A stretch of 64,000 nt of DNA from Hungatella sp. (GTDB lineage: Bacteria > Bacillota > Clostridia > Lachnospirales > Lachnospiraceae): the NCBI GenBank assembly GCA_009712635.1, contig WASS01000015.1:496001-560000 (forward strand). The letters run 5' to 3'. The translations under genes were made by a program, and so were the position numbers. Under the pieces are notes generated by a model. The model made no database searches and had not been told where the DNA came from. It saw only the letters and a program-made list of their open reading frames with translations. Of this stretch, positions 25,258 through 34,002 are shown piece by piece; positions within the stretch are counted from its first letter, which is position 1, and each line of letters opens with the position of its first letter.

Positions 25258-26712
25258 TTAGTTGTTTCTATGCATCATAACAGCCTCAAGACCCTGATTT
25301 TTCAGATTCTCGTGCACCATTCTGGAATCGGCCTTGCCAAGAAGTAAATCCCTTGCCTTTTTGGCTTCTCCCTCACTCTTATGCTTGCTTGGGCCTCCTA
25401 CGCAGCCGCCCACACAGGCCATTCCTTCCACAAAGTCTGCAGGAAGCTTTCCAACCTTTAGAAGCATCAGTGCTTTCTTGCATTCCGCAGCACCGTTGCA
25501 TTTCATGACCTCAACATCTGTATTTTCTCCTGATTCCTTGAGACATTCTAACACTGCAGCGGTAACTCCGCCTCCATTGCCAAACCGCTTTCCAAAAATG
25601 GAACCTGCCTGATATGTATTCTCCTCCGGCTCCAGCTCTACTCCCCTGGCCACCATCATGGCATGAGCCTCTCCAAGGGTTAACACGTAATCCGCATTCC
25701 CCTTCACATTTAGATCCAGAGCTTCACTTTTCTTGGCAATGCAAGGACCGATAAAGACAGCAATGGTTTCCGGATCTTTCTCTTTCAGCATTCGTGATAC
25801 CGCACACATGGGAGAAACAGTTGTAGACATATTCTCTAAAAGCATGGGGTAATGCTGCTTTATCATATTTACAAATGCTGGACAGCAGGAAGTTGTCATT
25901 TTCTTCCCTTCCTTATAAGCTTCTGCCCATTCCGCAGCTTCTGCGGCAGCTGTTAAGTCTCCCCCAAGGGCAACCTCAACCATATCTTCAAATCCGATCT
26001 TCTTAAGGGCCGTTCTCCAGCTTGCCATAGTGATATCTGATCCATACTGCCCCTCTGTTGCAGGCGCGACCATAGCCACTACCTTTTTCCCGGCCTTTAT
26101 CAGATTGATTACGTCTACCATAAAGGTTTTTGATCCAATTGCGCCAAATGGGCAGCTGTGAATGCACGCTCCGCACTGAATGCATTTGCTTTCATCGATT
26201 ACAACAATTCCGTTATCATCCATGGTAATTGCATCTACCGGACAACTTCTTTTACATGGGCGTGTTAAATCTGCGATAGCATTATAAGGACATGCCTGAG
26301 AACATTTTCCGCATTCCTTACATTTATCAGGATCGATATGGGCACGGTCATGACTCATGGAAATGGCTCCGAAATTACAGGAATTCTGGCAGGCCTTACC
26401 CATACAGAGCTGGCAGTTATCTGTTACTACATATCTGGCAATGGGACATCCCTCACAGGCAGAATTAATTACCTGCACTACATTTTTGGTATCTCTGCCA
26501 CTGGGACAGAACCCCTCTGCCAGCCTGACTCTCTCTCTGATAATTTCCCTCTCCCTGTAAATACAGCATCGAAACTGTGCCTTAGGCCCCTGTATCATAT
26601 GATAGGGAATCTCATCCCTTTTCTGTTCCAATGTACCTTCCCAGGCAAGCTTCGCTACTTCATTTAAAACCTGATGCTTGATGCGAAGTAATGTTGCATC
26701 ATTCGTTACCAT
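25258..26712 (-). CDS. [FeFe] hydrogenase, group B-like, with ferredoxin domains
   Basis: A 484-residue monomeric-type hydrogenase. An N-terminal 90 residues (IYREREIIRERVRLAEGF) is typical of group B. Then come several Cys motifs for [4Fe-4S] clusters (CQLCMGKACQNSC, CKECGKCSQACPYN, CIQCGACIHSCPFG, about 100-200) and the H-cluster domain. Motif 1 is TSCCPAF, motif 2 GPCIAKKSE and motif 3 EGMACVGGCVGGP, so both relay Cys and ligands are kept. ATG 26712 has AAGGAGG six bases upstream. It is the last gene of a four-gene operon with a sensory hydrogenase, so its activity may be under that control. The physiological electron partner is unknown. Confidence 0.88.
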   Translation of the reverse strand: MVTNDATLLRIKHQVLNEVAKLAWEGTLEQKRDEIPYHMIQGPKAQFRCCIYREREIIRERVRLAEGFCPSGRDTKNVVQVINSACEGCPIARYVVTDNCQLCMGKACQNSCNFGAISMSHDRAHIDPDKCKECGKCSQACPYNAIADLTRPCKRSCPVDAITMDDNGIVVIDESKCIQCGACIHSCPFGAIGSKTFMVDVINLIKAGKKVVAMVAPATEGQYGSDITMASWRTALKKIGFEDMVEVALGGDLTAAAEAAEWAEAYKEGKKMTTSCCPAFVNMIKQHYPMLLENMSTTVSPMCAVSRMLKEKDPETIAVFIGPCIAKKSEALDLNVKGNADYVLTLGEAHAMMVARGVELEPEENTYQAGSIFGKRFGNGGGVTAAVLECLKESGENTDVEVMKCNGAAECKKALMLLKVGKLPADFVEGMACVGGCVGGPSKHKSEGEAKKARDLLLGKADSRMVHENLKNQGLEAVMMHRNN

Positions 26713-26763
26713 ATCGTTCCTCCTTGAAGCTTCCACAAAATGTGGCTGTGTGAATATTCTCTA

Positions 26764-27945
26764 TTAATAATAAGCAACTGTAACCGTCTTCCCCATCTCT
26801 TCCACCGCATGCTTTAACTGCTCTACAAGATTTTGCCGGATTCCCAAATCAAAGGGAAGCCCCGGATTCTGGTAGGCACTGTTAATCGCTTTTCCCACAT
26901 ACAGCTTTAATTCCGTACAGTCCTCAATAATCATCTTTGCTACCATGGATGCGCCGTTTGGTTTATCCAGTTCCAGAAAAAACTCCTCCGTTACTGATTC
27001 ATTTTTAACATACCGCTTTAAGAGTTGTAAAACCCGGTTTAAAGTCAATACCCCTTCTGTGACAAGTTCAATTCCGTCGATGTAAGCCACTGGCGGTAAA
27101 TCCGGATCGTTATACTCAAGGGATACCGTCAGTTTCTTATCCATGGTTCTGGAAACAATATTAGCACTGGTTCCTCCGCAGACAATCCTTTTGGTGGTAT
27201 CATCTCCCGATAAGAAATCCGTTACCATGCAAACATCATCTTCCTGGTCCTTTGGCGGTCCTGTCATTAAATGAACCGGTTTGCTGTCGATTATCCGCAT
27301 AACAGCAACGGTTGTATCATCTCCGGGCCGGTACTGGTAAAGTTCATCACACGCTCTGCATAATGCATTGGCGAGACGAACAGCCGATATGGTCATACGG
27401 TACTGTTTTACCGCATAAGCAGCCACATCTTCCCAGAGCCAGCCAAAATTTAAAAGCTGCCCCACGCCTGCATGAATGGTTCCGTCACTAAGCAAAATCA
27501 AAGCATCTCCTTTTTTTACCCGGAACCGGTATTCATTAATTTTCTTATCCCGTATCACCCGCATGCTGTGTGGAATGGGAACCAGACTCCCGTCCCTGAT
27601 AAAGATACAGCCTGGGTTATCAAACTCCACCAGATAGGCATCTCCATTGTGAAAAACCTGAAGAATACTGAAAGTAGAATATGCAATCTGCCTCACCTGG
27701 CAGACAGGAAGGGTCTCTACAATGGTCTCCACACACTCTTCCAGGGTTGCACCGTTTAAAAACATGGTGCCCAGTATCTTGGAGGTCATGGTTGCCAGTA
27801 TGTTTGCCTTTACTCCACTTCCCATACCGTCGGCCAGAATCATAATATTGGAGTCTTCCGTATGAAGGAGCTCCACCTTATCCCCGCAAAGTACTTCACT
27901 GAATTTATTTAAGCTTTTATAAGCAACGTCAACGGTAACTCCCAT
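26764..27945 (-). CDS. SpoIIE-type PP2C phosphatase of the sensory hydrogenase operon
   Basis: A 393-residue protein. The N-terminal 200 residues are a SpoIIE/PP2C serine phosphatase domain with metal-binding motifs ILADGMGSG, LLSDGTIHAG and GDDTTVAVM. The remaining 180 residues (about 215-393) have no recognised domain. The gene overlaps the PAS hydrogenase stop by one base (TAATG), so translation is coupled. Group C sensory hydrogenases are known to be encoded with such phosphatases. Here it probably reverses phosphorylation made by an RsbW-like kinase, such as the HATPases at 18622 or 20108 (inference). Confidence 0.88.
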   Translation of the reverse strand: MGVTVDVAYKSLNKFSEVLCGDKVELLHTEDSNIMILADGMGSGVKANILATMTSKILGTMFLNGATLEECVETIVETLPVCQVRQIAYSTFSILQVFHNGDAYLVEFDNPGCIFIRDGSLVPIPHSMRVIRDKKINEYRFRVKKGDALILLSDGTIHAGVGQLLNFGWLWEDVAAYAVKQYRMTISAVRLANALCRACDELYQYRPGDDTTVAVMRIIDSKPVHLMTGPPKDQEDDVCMVTDFLSGDDTTKRIVCGGTSANIVSRTMDKKLTVSLEYNDPDLPPVAYIDGIELVTEGVLTLNRVLQLLKRYVKNESVTEEFFLELDKPNGASMVAKMIIEDCTELKLYVGKAINSAYQNPGLPFDLGIRQNLVEQLKHAVEEMGKTVTVAYY

Positions 27946-29678
27946 TATTTAACCTCGCTTTCGCTGCCCTCATCTAACAGAGACTTGCACAGCTTGGTCA
28001 ATGTGGTCTTTGTTTCTGCCGTAGTCTCTCCCAGAAGTCCTGCGATCTCCTGGGCCACCATCATCTGTTTATGAATTACCTTCTGAGCCAGATCGATGGT
28101 TTCTAACTTCTTTTCGTACTCCTGTCTGGCCTGTTCTTCTTCCTTTGTAATATCAATAAACGTAGCCAGTACCACATCTTCCTTGTTTACATAAACAATG
28201 TTCTGTAGCGTAGAAATTCTGTATTCTCCATATGTGACCTTTTTGCCATGAATTTTCTGATGAGTATCATACACCCACTGAAAATCAGTAGTATCAATCA
28301 ATTCATACAGATACATGGTTAAAGCTTCCTGTCTGGTCTTGCCAAAATACTTTTCACCAACTGCAGAATATTCCAGAATCTTCATCTCCTTATCAACAAT
28401 GAGTACAATGTTGGGAGACGTCTCCATAACAAGATTGGATAAAGATTCTGCCTTTTCATGCATAAACGGGATGCACATATTTAATTCCGCTTTTTTCTGT
28501 ATAACAGCTACGGCCTTCTCTCTGCATGTGGAATAACCGCATGCTCCGCAGTTCAGTTCATCTTCCGGTCTTGTCTTTCCGGTCTTCTTCAAAATCTCCT
28601 GAATCTGGGCTTCTGTAGGAATAATATCCCTGGGAGCACGATTTAAGAAACGCTTTCCAAAGGTAAGGGAATCAAAGATTTCCTGGATCTCTTCATCGGG
28701 AACCCCGTCTTTTTCAATGGTTTCTTCCATATCCAGCTTTATCCTGAATCTGGATACATGCTCATGATCTGCAGCAGGACCCTTGATGCAGCCCCCTGAG
28801 CACATATTCATCTCGATGAAGCACCCCGTAATCTCACCCCGGAGCATGCTCTCACAAAGATCAATACAATTGCGGCAGCCATGGACATAAAACTTCCGGT
28901 ATCCATCCCGTTCGGCCTCTGTTGCAAGCACAGAGCTTACGATTCCATTGGTAACCGGGTAGAGCCGGTTCACTCTTGGATTCATATGAACAAAAGGGAT
29001 ATCCTCGCAATCCCCGATGGTAATCTCTTCCTGAGCAAGCCACCGTTCTATATCATTGAAATTTAAAACTGCATCAATGTAATCCCCGTGCCTTAAATCC
29101 TCAGCTTCTTTCTTCTTGGCAATACAGGGGCCCAGAAAGACCACCTTGGTATCCCTTCCGAATTCTTCCTTTAACATCTTGCCATGGGCAACCATAGGCG
29201 AAACTACCGGCGCCAGATAAGGGATCAGTGAAGGGTAATAAATTTCAATTAAATCATTGACACTGGGACAGCAGGTTGTGATTATATTCTCCATTCTGCC
29301 TTCCTGTAAAAGTCTGGTATACTCAGCAGTTACAACTGCCGCCCCCTCCGAGGTTTCCCGCACATCAGTAAACCCCAGCTTTCTAAGGGCACCGTTTATC
29401 TGTCCTGCCGATTTATAATTTAACAGCCCCATATAGGATGGAGCCAGTGAAATCACAGTTTTATACCCAATATCAAGAAACCCTTTGACCAGATCCAGAT
29501 CACTGATAAGCGTTTTGGCAGACTGAGGACATACCTGCATGCATTTTCCGCATAAAATGCACTTATCAGACATGATTTCTGCCCGTTCATCTTTAATCAT
29601 GACCGCTTTGACTTCACAGTTACGAATACATTTATAGCAGTGCTTGCATTTGGTCGCCTTGAAATCAATAATTCCCAT
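27945..29678 (-). CDS. Sensory [FeFe] hydrogenase with PAS domain (HydS-like)
   Basis: A 577-residue protein. In order: two [4Fe-4S] motifs (CKHCYKCIRNC and CILCGKCMQVC, about 11-50), an H-cluster domain (about 70-330), a PF04060-type Cys module (CGACGYSTC, about 379), a PAS domain (about 415-520, ending in FIDITKEEEQA) and a C-terminal coiled coil. H-cluster motifs are TTCCPSV, LGPCIAKKKEA and EMNMCSGGCIKGP, with cluster-ligand Cys kept. Group C enzymes with this layout are taken as H2 or redox sensors. It sits between a 2Fe-2S protein and a SpoIIE-type phosphatase. The signalling output is inferred. Confidence 0.9.
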   Translation of the reverse strand: MGIIDFKATKCKHCYKCIRNCEVKAVMIKDERAEIMSDKCILCGKCMQVCPQSAKTLISDLDLVKGFLDIGYKTVISLAPSYMGLLNYKSAGQINGALRKLGFTDVRETSEGAAVVTAEYTRLLQEGRMENIITTCCPSVNDLIEIYYPSLIPYLAPVVSPMVAHGKMLKEEFGRDTKVVFLGPCIAKKKEAEDLRHGDYIDAVLNFNDIERWLAQEEITIGDCEDIPFVHMNPRVNRLYPVTNGIVSSVLATEAERDGYRKFYVHGCRNCIDLCESMLRGEITGCFIEMNMCSGGCIKGPAADHEHVSRFRIKLDMEETIEKDGVPDEEIQEIFDSLTFGKRFLNRAPRDIIPTEAQIQEILKKTGKTRPEDELNCGACGYSTCREKAVAVIQKKAELNMCIPFMHEKAESLSNLVMETSPNIVLIVDKEMKILEYSAVGEKYFGKTRQEALTMYLYELIDTTDFQWVYDTHQKIHGKKVTYGEYRISTLQNIVYVNKEDVVLATFIDITKEEEQARQEYEKKLETIDLAQKVIHKQMMVAQEIAGLLGETTAETKTTLTKLCKSLLDEGSESEVK

Positions 29679-29680
29679 GA

Positions 29681-29920
29681 TTAAAGCCTCCCCAGAATTT
29701 CTTTATCAAAAAACTCCTTTGTATCTTCCGGTTTTAATGAATAGATCTGACCGTCAACCGTTACACAGACTCCATTCACACAATTTCCGCTGCAAAAAGA
29801 ACCATTTAAATCCACCTGCTCCTCCAGATGCTTCTCTCTCACCAGATTCTGAAGCTGGGCTATGATCTCTCTGGATCCTTTTAAATGACATGCACTTCCT
29901 ATGCATATTGTTACTCTCAT
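29681..29920 (-). CDS. Small thioredoxin-like [2Fe-2S] protein
   Basis: A 79-residue NuoE-like ferredoxin. Expected ligands are in CIGSACHLKG and GSFCSGNCVNGVCV. It lacks the N-terminal helical domain of full NuoE. It is the first gene of the sensory hydrogenase operon and probably supplies electrons to, or reports redox to, the PAS hydrogenase. The start is ATG 29920 or, six bases earlier, 29926; both lie behind GGAGGGAG. The gene ends 2 bases before the HydS gene start. Confidence 0.8.
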   Translation of the reverse strand: MRVTICIGSACHLKGSREIIAQLQNLVREKHLEEQVDLNGSFCSGNCVNGVCVTVDGQIYSLKPEDTKEFFDKEILGRL

Positions 29921-30006
29921 GAACATTCTCCCTCCGAAATAAATCCCCCGCATAAACTGCCTTTTCGACCATTATCGCATATTGTTATATTTATATCAAT
30001 ACTTAT

Positions 30007-31779
30007 TTACTGATTGGATGTATTTTTTGAAGTACTGAAAAATATGGTTTTTACAACTTCCTGCCGTTGTACGTCAATCAGACCACAGGTATTTAACCGC
30101 AGCATGGGAATGACTGGAAGACTGGCAAATGCAAGGGTCATAAAAGGGTCAATTCCCGTTCCAATACCAAGCTGGTGCGCATGTATCTTCAGCTTCTCCA
30201 GCCGCTCGTCTACCCATATTGCGGACTCCGGGCTCATAAGTCCACCGATTGGAAGAGCCAGCTCTGAAAGAACCACTCCGTCGGCCACAACCGCAATGCC
30301 ACCCTGGTTTTTCCTCACTGTATTCCCTGCAAGCCCCATATCCCGGTCATTTGTTCCCGCTATGATCAGATTATGGGAATCATGGGCAATACTGGTTGCC
30401 ACAGCCCCCCGTTTTAGTCCGTATCCGCCAAGGAAACCAAGGCCTGTATGACCGGTATTCTTATGCCGCTCCAATACTGCCATCTTTACAATATCCATGG
30501 CAGCAAGAGCAGCGGGATCAGCTCTCAGTTTTTCAGTCCATGGCACAAGTCTCTCTTTTGTAGTCAGTTCTCCGGGAGTTAAACATAAAACCCGTATGGT
30601 ATCTCCCTCTTCCTTTATAATAAAGTCTTCTGGAACAATCTCTTTTAACCGGAAGGAGTTCCCCACTTTATCCGGTATCTGTCTGTGGGTATTTGTTCCA
30701 GCCTCTGGAGATTGTACCAGCCTTCCATCTTCTGCCACCAGAATTCCTTTTCGGTAAACTTTACTGACCGTAAACTCCTTAAGATCAGAAACAACAATGA
30801 AATTTGCCTGATAACCAGGTGCAATGGCTCCTGTCTCACTGAGTCTGAAATACCGGGCAGCCTGATAAGAAGCCATGATCACAGCACGCACCGGATCAGC
30901 TCCCAGCCTGACCGCCTTTCTGATAATATAATCCATATGGCCAAGCCTGGACAGCTCCCCAGGGTGCCTGTCATCGGTGACCAGCATGCAGCGGTGATAA
31001 TAGGGCTCATCAAACAGGGGAAGGAGGGCCTTTAAGTTCCTGGCCGCAGTTCCTTCCCGTATCATCACCCACTGTCCCCGTTTTATCTTTTCCACCGCTT
31101 CTTCCATGCAGGAACACTCATGATCCGACCCAACACCGGCCGTGATATAAGCATTTAACTGCCGGCCGGAAAGAAGGGGGCCGTGGCCATCGATAATCCG
31201 GCCGTGTTTTGCAGCACTTACTATTTTTTTTATAATACCTGGATCTGCCTGTATGGTTCCGTGAGAATCCATCAGCTCTGCAAGTCCAAGCACACATTTT
31301 TCCTGATAAAAGGGGGCCAGATCATCTGCTGTTAAAACAGCTCCGGACTCATCAAGCTTTGCTGCCGGAACACAGGAAGGGAGCATGAAGTACACATCCA
31401 GATCCAGATTCCTGGAGCGTTCCATCATAAATCTGATACCTTCTGTTCCTGCCACATTGGCAATCTCATGGGGGTCCGTAATAACTGCTGAAGTACCATG
31501 AGGGATTACGGTTTTCGCAAATTCTTCAGGGGAAAGCATGGAACTCTCCAAGTGAATATGTCCGTCAATCAAACCGGGGCACACCACCTGGCCGCCTAAA
31601 TCCATCTCTGTTTCCCCCTCATAAAAACCAATCCCCACAATATATCCGCCCTCAATGGCAATATCACCATCTTCCAGCTCTGAAGTAAATACATTCACCA
31701 TCCTGGCATTTTTCAATACCAGAGATGGCTTTTTTCTTCCTGACGCAGCAAAAATCCGTTCCGCCAGCATACGATCCAT
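30007..31779 (-). CDS. ade: Adenine deaminase
   Basis: A 590-residue amidohydrolase that converts adenine to hypoxanthine and ammonia in purine salvage. Its metal motif GLIDGHIHLESS lies near residue 70, TDPHEIANVAG follows, and the late GGLMSPESA and the distinctive FLGGYGLKRGAVATSIAHDSHN identify the adenine deaminase branch. Length fits. It is 15 bases after the nucleoside phosphorylase gene, an operon that would turn nucleosides into usable bases. Confidence 0.93.
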   Translation of the reverse strand: MDRMLAERIFAASGRKKPSLVLKNARMVNVFTSELEDGDIAIEGGYIVGIGFYEGETEMDLGGQVVCPGLIDGHIHLESSMLSPEEFAKTVIPHGTSAVITDPHEIANVAGTEGIRFMMERSRNLDLDVYFMLPSCVPAAKLDESGAVLTADDLAPFYQEKCVLGLAELMDSHGTIQADPGIIKKIVSAAKHGRIIDGHGPLLSGRQLNAYITAGVGSDHECSCMEEAVEKIKRGQWVMIREGTAARNLKALLPLFDEPYYHRCMLVTDDRHPGELSRLGHMDYIIRKAVRLGADPVRAVIMASYQAARYFRLSETGAIAPGYQANFIVVSDLKEFTVSKVYRKGILVAEDGRLVQSPEAGTNTHRQIPDKVGNSFRLKEIVPEDFIIKEEGDTIRVLCLTPGELTTKERLVPWTEKLRADPAALAAMDIVKMAVLERHKNTGHTGLGFLGGYGLKRGAVATSIAHDSHNLIIAGTNDRDMGLAGNTVRKNQGGIAVVADGVVLSELALPIGGLMSPESAIWVDERLEKLKIHAHQLGIGTGIDPFMTLAFASLPVIPMLRLNTCGLIDVQRQEVVKTIFFSTSKNTSNQ

Positions 31780-31794
31780 AGGCCCCTTCCTCCT

Positions 31795-32625
31795 TTATTT
31801 ACCGGCAAGCTTCGTAATGGATGCCGTAATCAGCTTTTTAAACAACGGTGCTACCCGGTCAGCCGTCTCCTGAACTTCTGCATGGCTTAAAGGCTGGTCG
31901 ATAATACCGCATGCCATATTGGTGATACAGGAAATACCGCAAACCTTCATACCCATATGGTTGGCGGCAAGCGCCTCACAGGCTGTACTCATTCCAACCG
32001 CATCCGCTCCCAGTATCCGGCACATCTGTACTTCAGCAGGAGATTCATAGGCTGGTCCTGTCAGCTGCAGATAAATTCCCTCCTGCAGTTCAATTCCCTC
32101 TTCCTTCGCCGCTTCTTTAATTACCGCTCTCAGCTCTTTGCGGTAAATATCGCTCATATCCGGGAATCTGGTTCCCAGCTCCCCAATGTTGGTTCCAATC
32201 AGAGGAGAAGGAACAAATGTGGCAATGTGATCCTTAAGAAGCATAAAATCGCCCGGCTTGAATTCCTTGTTCACGCCACCGCAGGCATTGGTCAAAAATA
32301 AAGTCTTTGCACCCATAAGTCCCATAAGCCTTGTTGGGAGAACTACATCCGTCATGGGATATCCTTCATAAAAATGAACCCGTCCCTGCATAATGACGAC
32401 TGGAACTTTATTTACATAACCAAAGATGAATCTTCCTTTATGACCGGCTACGGTTGAAACCGGAAATCCCTCAATGTCTTTATAATCTATGGTGGCAGCT
32501 ACTTCAATCTCCTCCGCATATTCCCCAAGTCCGGAACCAAGAATAAGGGCAACCTCGGGAACAAAATCAGTTTTCTCCCGCACACTTTTTAAACAGCTTA
32601 AAAGCTTCTCATATACATCGTTCAT
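31795..32625 (-). CDS. punA: Purine nucleoside phosphorylase, PNP-I trimeric type
   Basis: A 276-residue enzyme that cleaves purine nucleosides with phosphate to base and ribose-1-phosphate. Motifs are ILGSGLGEYAE (phosphate site), STVAGHKGRF, QGRVHFYEGY and the base-binding GADAVGMSTACEALAANH. The trimeric (PunA) type is typical of Firmicutes. It heads the operon with adenine deaminase and is divergent from the ABC importer, with a 270-base region between them. Confidence 0.93.
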   Translation of the reverse strand: MNDVYEKLLSCLKSVREKTDFVPEVALILGSGLGEYAEEIEVAATIDYKDIEGFPVSTVAGHKGRFIFGYVNKVPVVIMQGRVHFYEGYPMTDVVLPTRLMGLMGAKTLFLTNACGGVNKEFKPGDFMLLKDHIATFVPSPLIGTNIGELGTRFPDMSDIYRKELRAVIKEAAKEEGIELQEGIYLQLTGPAYESPAEVQMCRILGADAVGMSTACEALAANHMGMKVCGISCITNMACGIIDQPLSHAEVQETADRVAPLFKKLITASITKLAGK

Positions 32626-32715
32626 ATTGTTTTTTCTCCTTTCACAATCCTGACAGAGTCACGCTCTTCAGGTGTTACAAGTATAACACATTTCCATGAG
32701 ATTCTGCATAATATT

Positions 32716-32745
32716 TTGACAAACAAGACTGAAAAATGGTATACT
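32716..32745 (+). promoter_or_regulatory. Promoter of the NitT-type ABC operon
   Basis: TTGACA at 32716-32721 and TATACT at 32740-32745 with 18 bases between and an extended TGG before the -10. Transcription would start near 32752, leaving a leader of almost 150 bases. Confidence 0.7.
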
Positions 32746-32751
32746 TTACCT

Positions 32752-32898
32752 GTTCGTACTAACCCGAAAGGAATACCTGACGGAGAAGGCGAGGAGAATA
32801 CGTCAAACCGGAAATCCCATGCCTGTCGGCGTGGTTTTTTTTCATCCGTTTGCATAAAAACCAATATAAAATGGTACGGACAGAAAGTGAGGATTATT
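32752..32898 (+). promoter_or_regulatory. Structured leader with an intrinsic terminator (possible attenuator or riboswitch)
   Basis: The leader contains a TGACG...CGTCA pairing (32778-32805) and then CCATGCC/GGCGTGG (32817-32834) with a run of eight T at 32835-32842. It lies between the promoter and the ATG at 32899. I could not match it to a known riboswitch: the TPP, purine, SAM, guanidine-I, lysine and glycine signatures were looked for by eye and not seen. Confidence 0.5.
32817..32842 (+). terminator. Intrinsic terminator inside the ABC operon leader
   Basis: CCATGCC at 32817-32823, loop TGTC, GGCGTGG at 32828-32834 (one G-T pair), then eight T. It is 57 bases before the start codon. 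Confidence 0.7.
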
Positions 32899-33981
32899 AT
32901 GAAAAAAGTTTTATCAGCACTTGCAGCACTTGCTATGACAGCCGTTGTCTTAACCGGCTGTGCAAAAAGCAGTCCACAGGCTTCCGCTCCCGCAACGGAA
33001 AGCGCATCTGCGGCCCAGACTACAGCGGAACCAGAAACCACCAAAGCACCAGAAACCACCAAAGCAGAGGGTTCAAATGACTCCTACCCTTTAAAGATCG
33101 GCTCTTTAAAGGGTCCTACTTCCATGGGACTGGTGAAACTGATGGACAAGGCTAAAAAAGGAGAAACCGGGAATTCCTATGAATTTACCATGGTGACTGC
33201 AGCCGACGAGCTTCTTGGTAAAATTGTAAGCGGAGAACTGGATGTAGCCCTGATCCCTGCCAATATGTCATCCATCCTTTACACCAAAACCAAACACAAT
33301 GTGACCGTTCTTGACATCAATACCATGGGCGTTCTTTATGCCGTGTCTTCGGATGATTCCATTCACACCACAGCTGATTTAAAGGGGAAAACTGTTTATT
33401 TAACAGGAAAAGGAACCACTCCTGATTATGCCTTAAATTACGTCCTGAAGGCAAACGGGCTGACTGCTGATGATGTAAAACTGGAATATAAGTCAGAAGC
33501 TGCAGAAGTAGCTGCTGTATTAAAAGAAAAACCTGACGCTGTAGGTCTTCTTCCCCAGCCATTTGTGACGGCAGCCATGGCTCAGAACGATCAGCTGAAA
33601 ATGGTTCTTGATTTAAACAAAGAGTGGGATGCAGCTGCAAAAGAAGGCAGCGGTAGTCTGGTAACTGGCGTTACCGTCTGCAGAAATGATGTTTTAAAGG
33701 ATCATAAGGAAGCCATTGATCAATTTCTTACAGATCACAAGGAATCTGCAGAATTTGCCAATAATAATGTTAGCGAGGCCGCTGTATTAGTGGCTGACGC
33801 TGGAATTATTGAAAAAGCACCTGTTGCAGAAAAAGCAATTCCTTTCTGCAGCATTACCTATGTAGACGGTGAAAAAATGAAATCCCTTTTAAGCGGATAT
33901 TTAAATGTTCTTTTTGAAATGGAACCTCAGACAGTTGGAGGCGCACTGCCTGGTGATGACTTCTACTATATGCATCAGTAG
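32899..33981 (+). CDS. ABC transporter substrate-binding lipoprotein, NitT/TauT type
   Basis: A 360-residue lipoprotein with a signal peptide and lipobox LTGC (Cys21), a Pro-Glu-Thr-Thr-rich linker (about 25-58, with a repeated PETTKA) and a two-domain periplasmic-type binding fold. It resembles the NMT1/SsuA/TauA family (KIGSLKGPTSMGLVKLM, GELDVALIPANM, GKTVYLTGKGTTPDY). Such proteins bind taurine, sulfonates, nitrate, thiamine precursors or related small acids. The ATG at 32899 is preceded by GTGAGG. Permease and ATPase genes follow. The substrate is unknown. Confidence 0.9.
   Translation: MKKVLSALAALAMTAVVLTGCAKSSPQASAPATESASAAQTTAEPETTKAPETTKAEGSNDSYPLKIGSLKGPTSMGLVKLMDKAKKGETGNSYEFTMVTAADELLGKIVSGELDVALIPANMSSILYTKTKHNVTVLDINTMGVLYAVSSDDSIHTTADLKGKTVYLTGKGTTPDYALNYVLKANGLTADDVKLEYKSEAAEVAAVLKEKPDAVGLLPQPFVTAAMAQNDQLKMVLDLNKEWDAAAKEGSGSLVTGVTVCRNDVLKDHKEAIDQFLTDHKESAEFANNNVSEAAVLVADAGIIEKAPVAEKAIPFCSITYVDGEKMKSLLSGYLNVLFEMEPQTVGGALPGDDFYYMHQ
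33031..33066 (+). repeat. 18-bp tandem repeat in the lipoprotein linker
   Basis: The unit CCAGAAACCACCAAAGCA occurs twice in tandem (33031-33048 and 33049-33066), encoding PETTKA twice. The copy number may vary between strains. Confidence 0.9.
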
Positions 33982-34002
33982 CCCGATTAAGGAGATCCGA
34001 AT

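Noticed and set aside
32752-32898. A TPP, purine, guanidine-I, SAM or lysine riboswitch before the ABC importer
   Set aside because: Conserved cores such as CTGAGA, the purine three-way junction, or ACGAGG-like loops are not found; only the terminator is clear.
32622-33062. 146-aa open frame on the minus strand across the ABC leader
   Set aside because: It covers the promoter, the leader and the start of the lipoprotein, and has no ribosome site.
33031-33066. CRISPR-like repeats
   Set aside because: Only two adjacent units without spacers, in frame within a coding linker.
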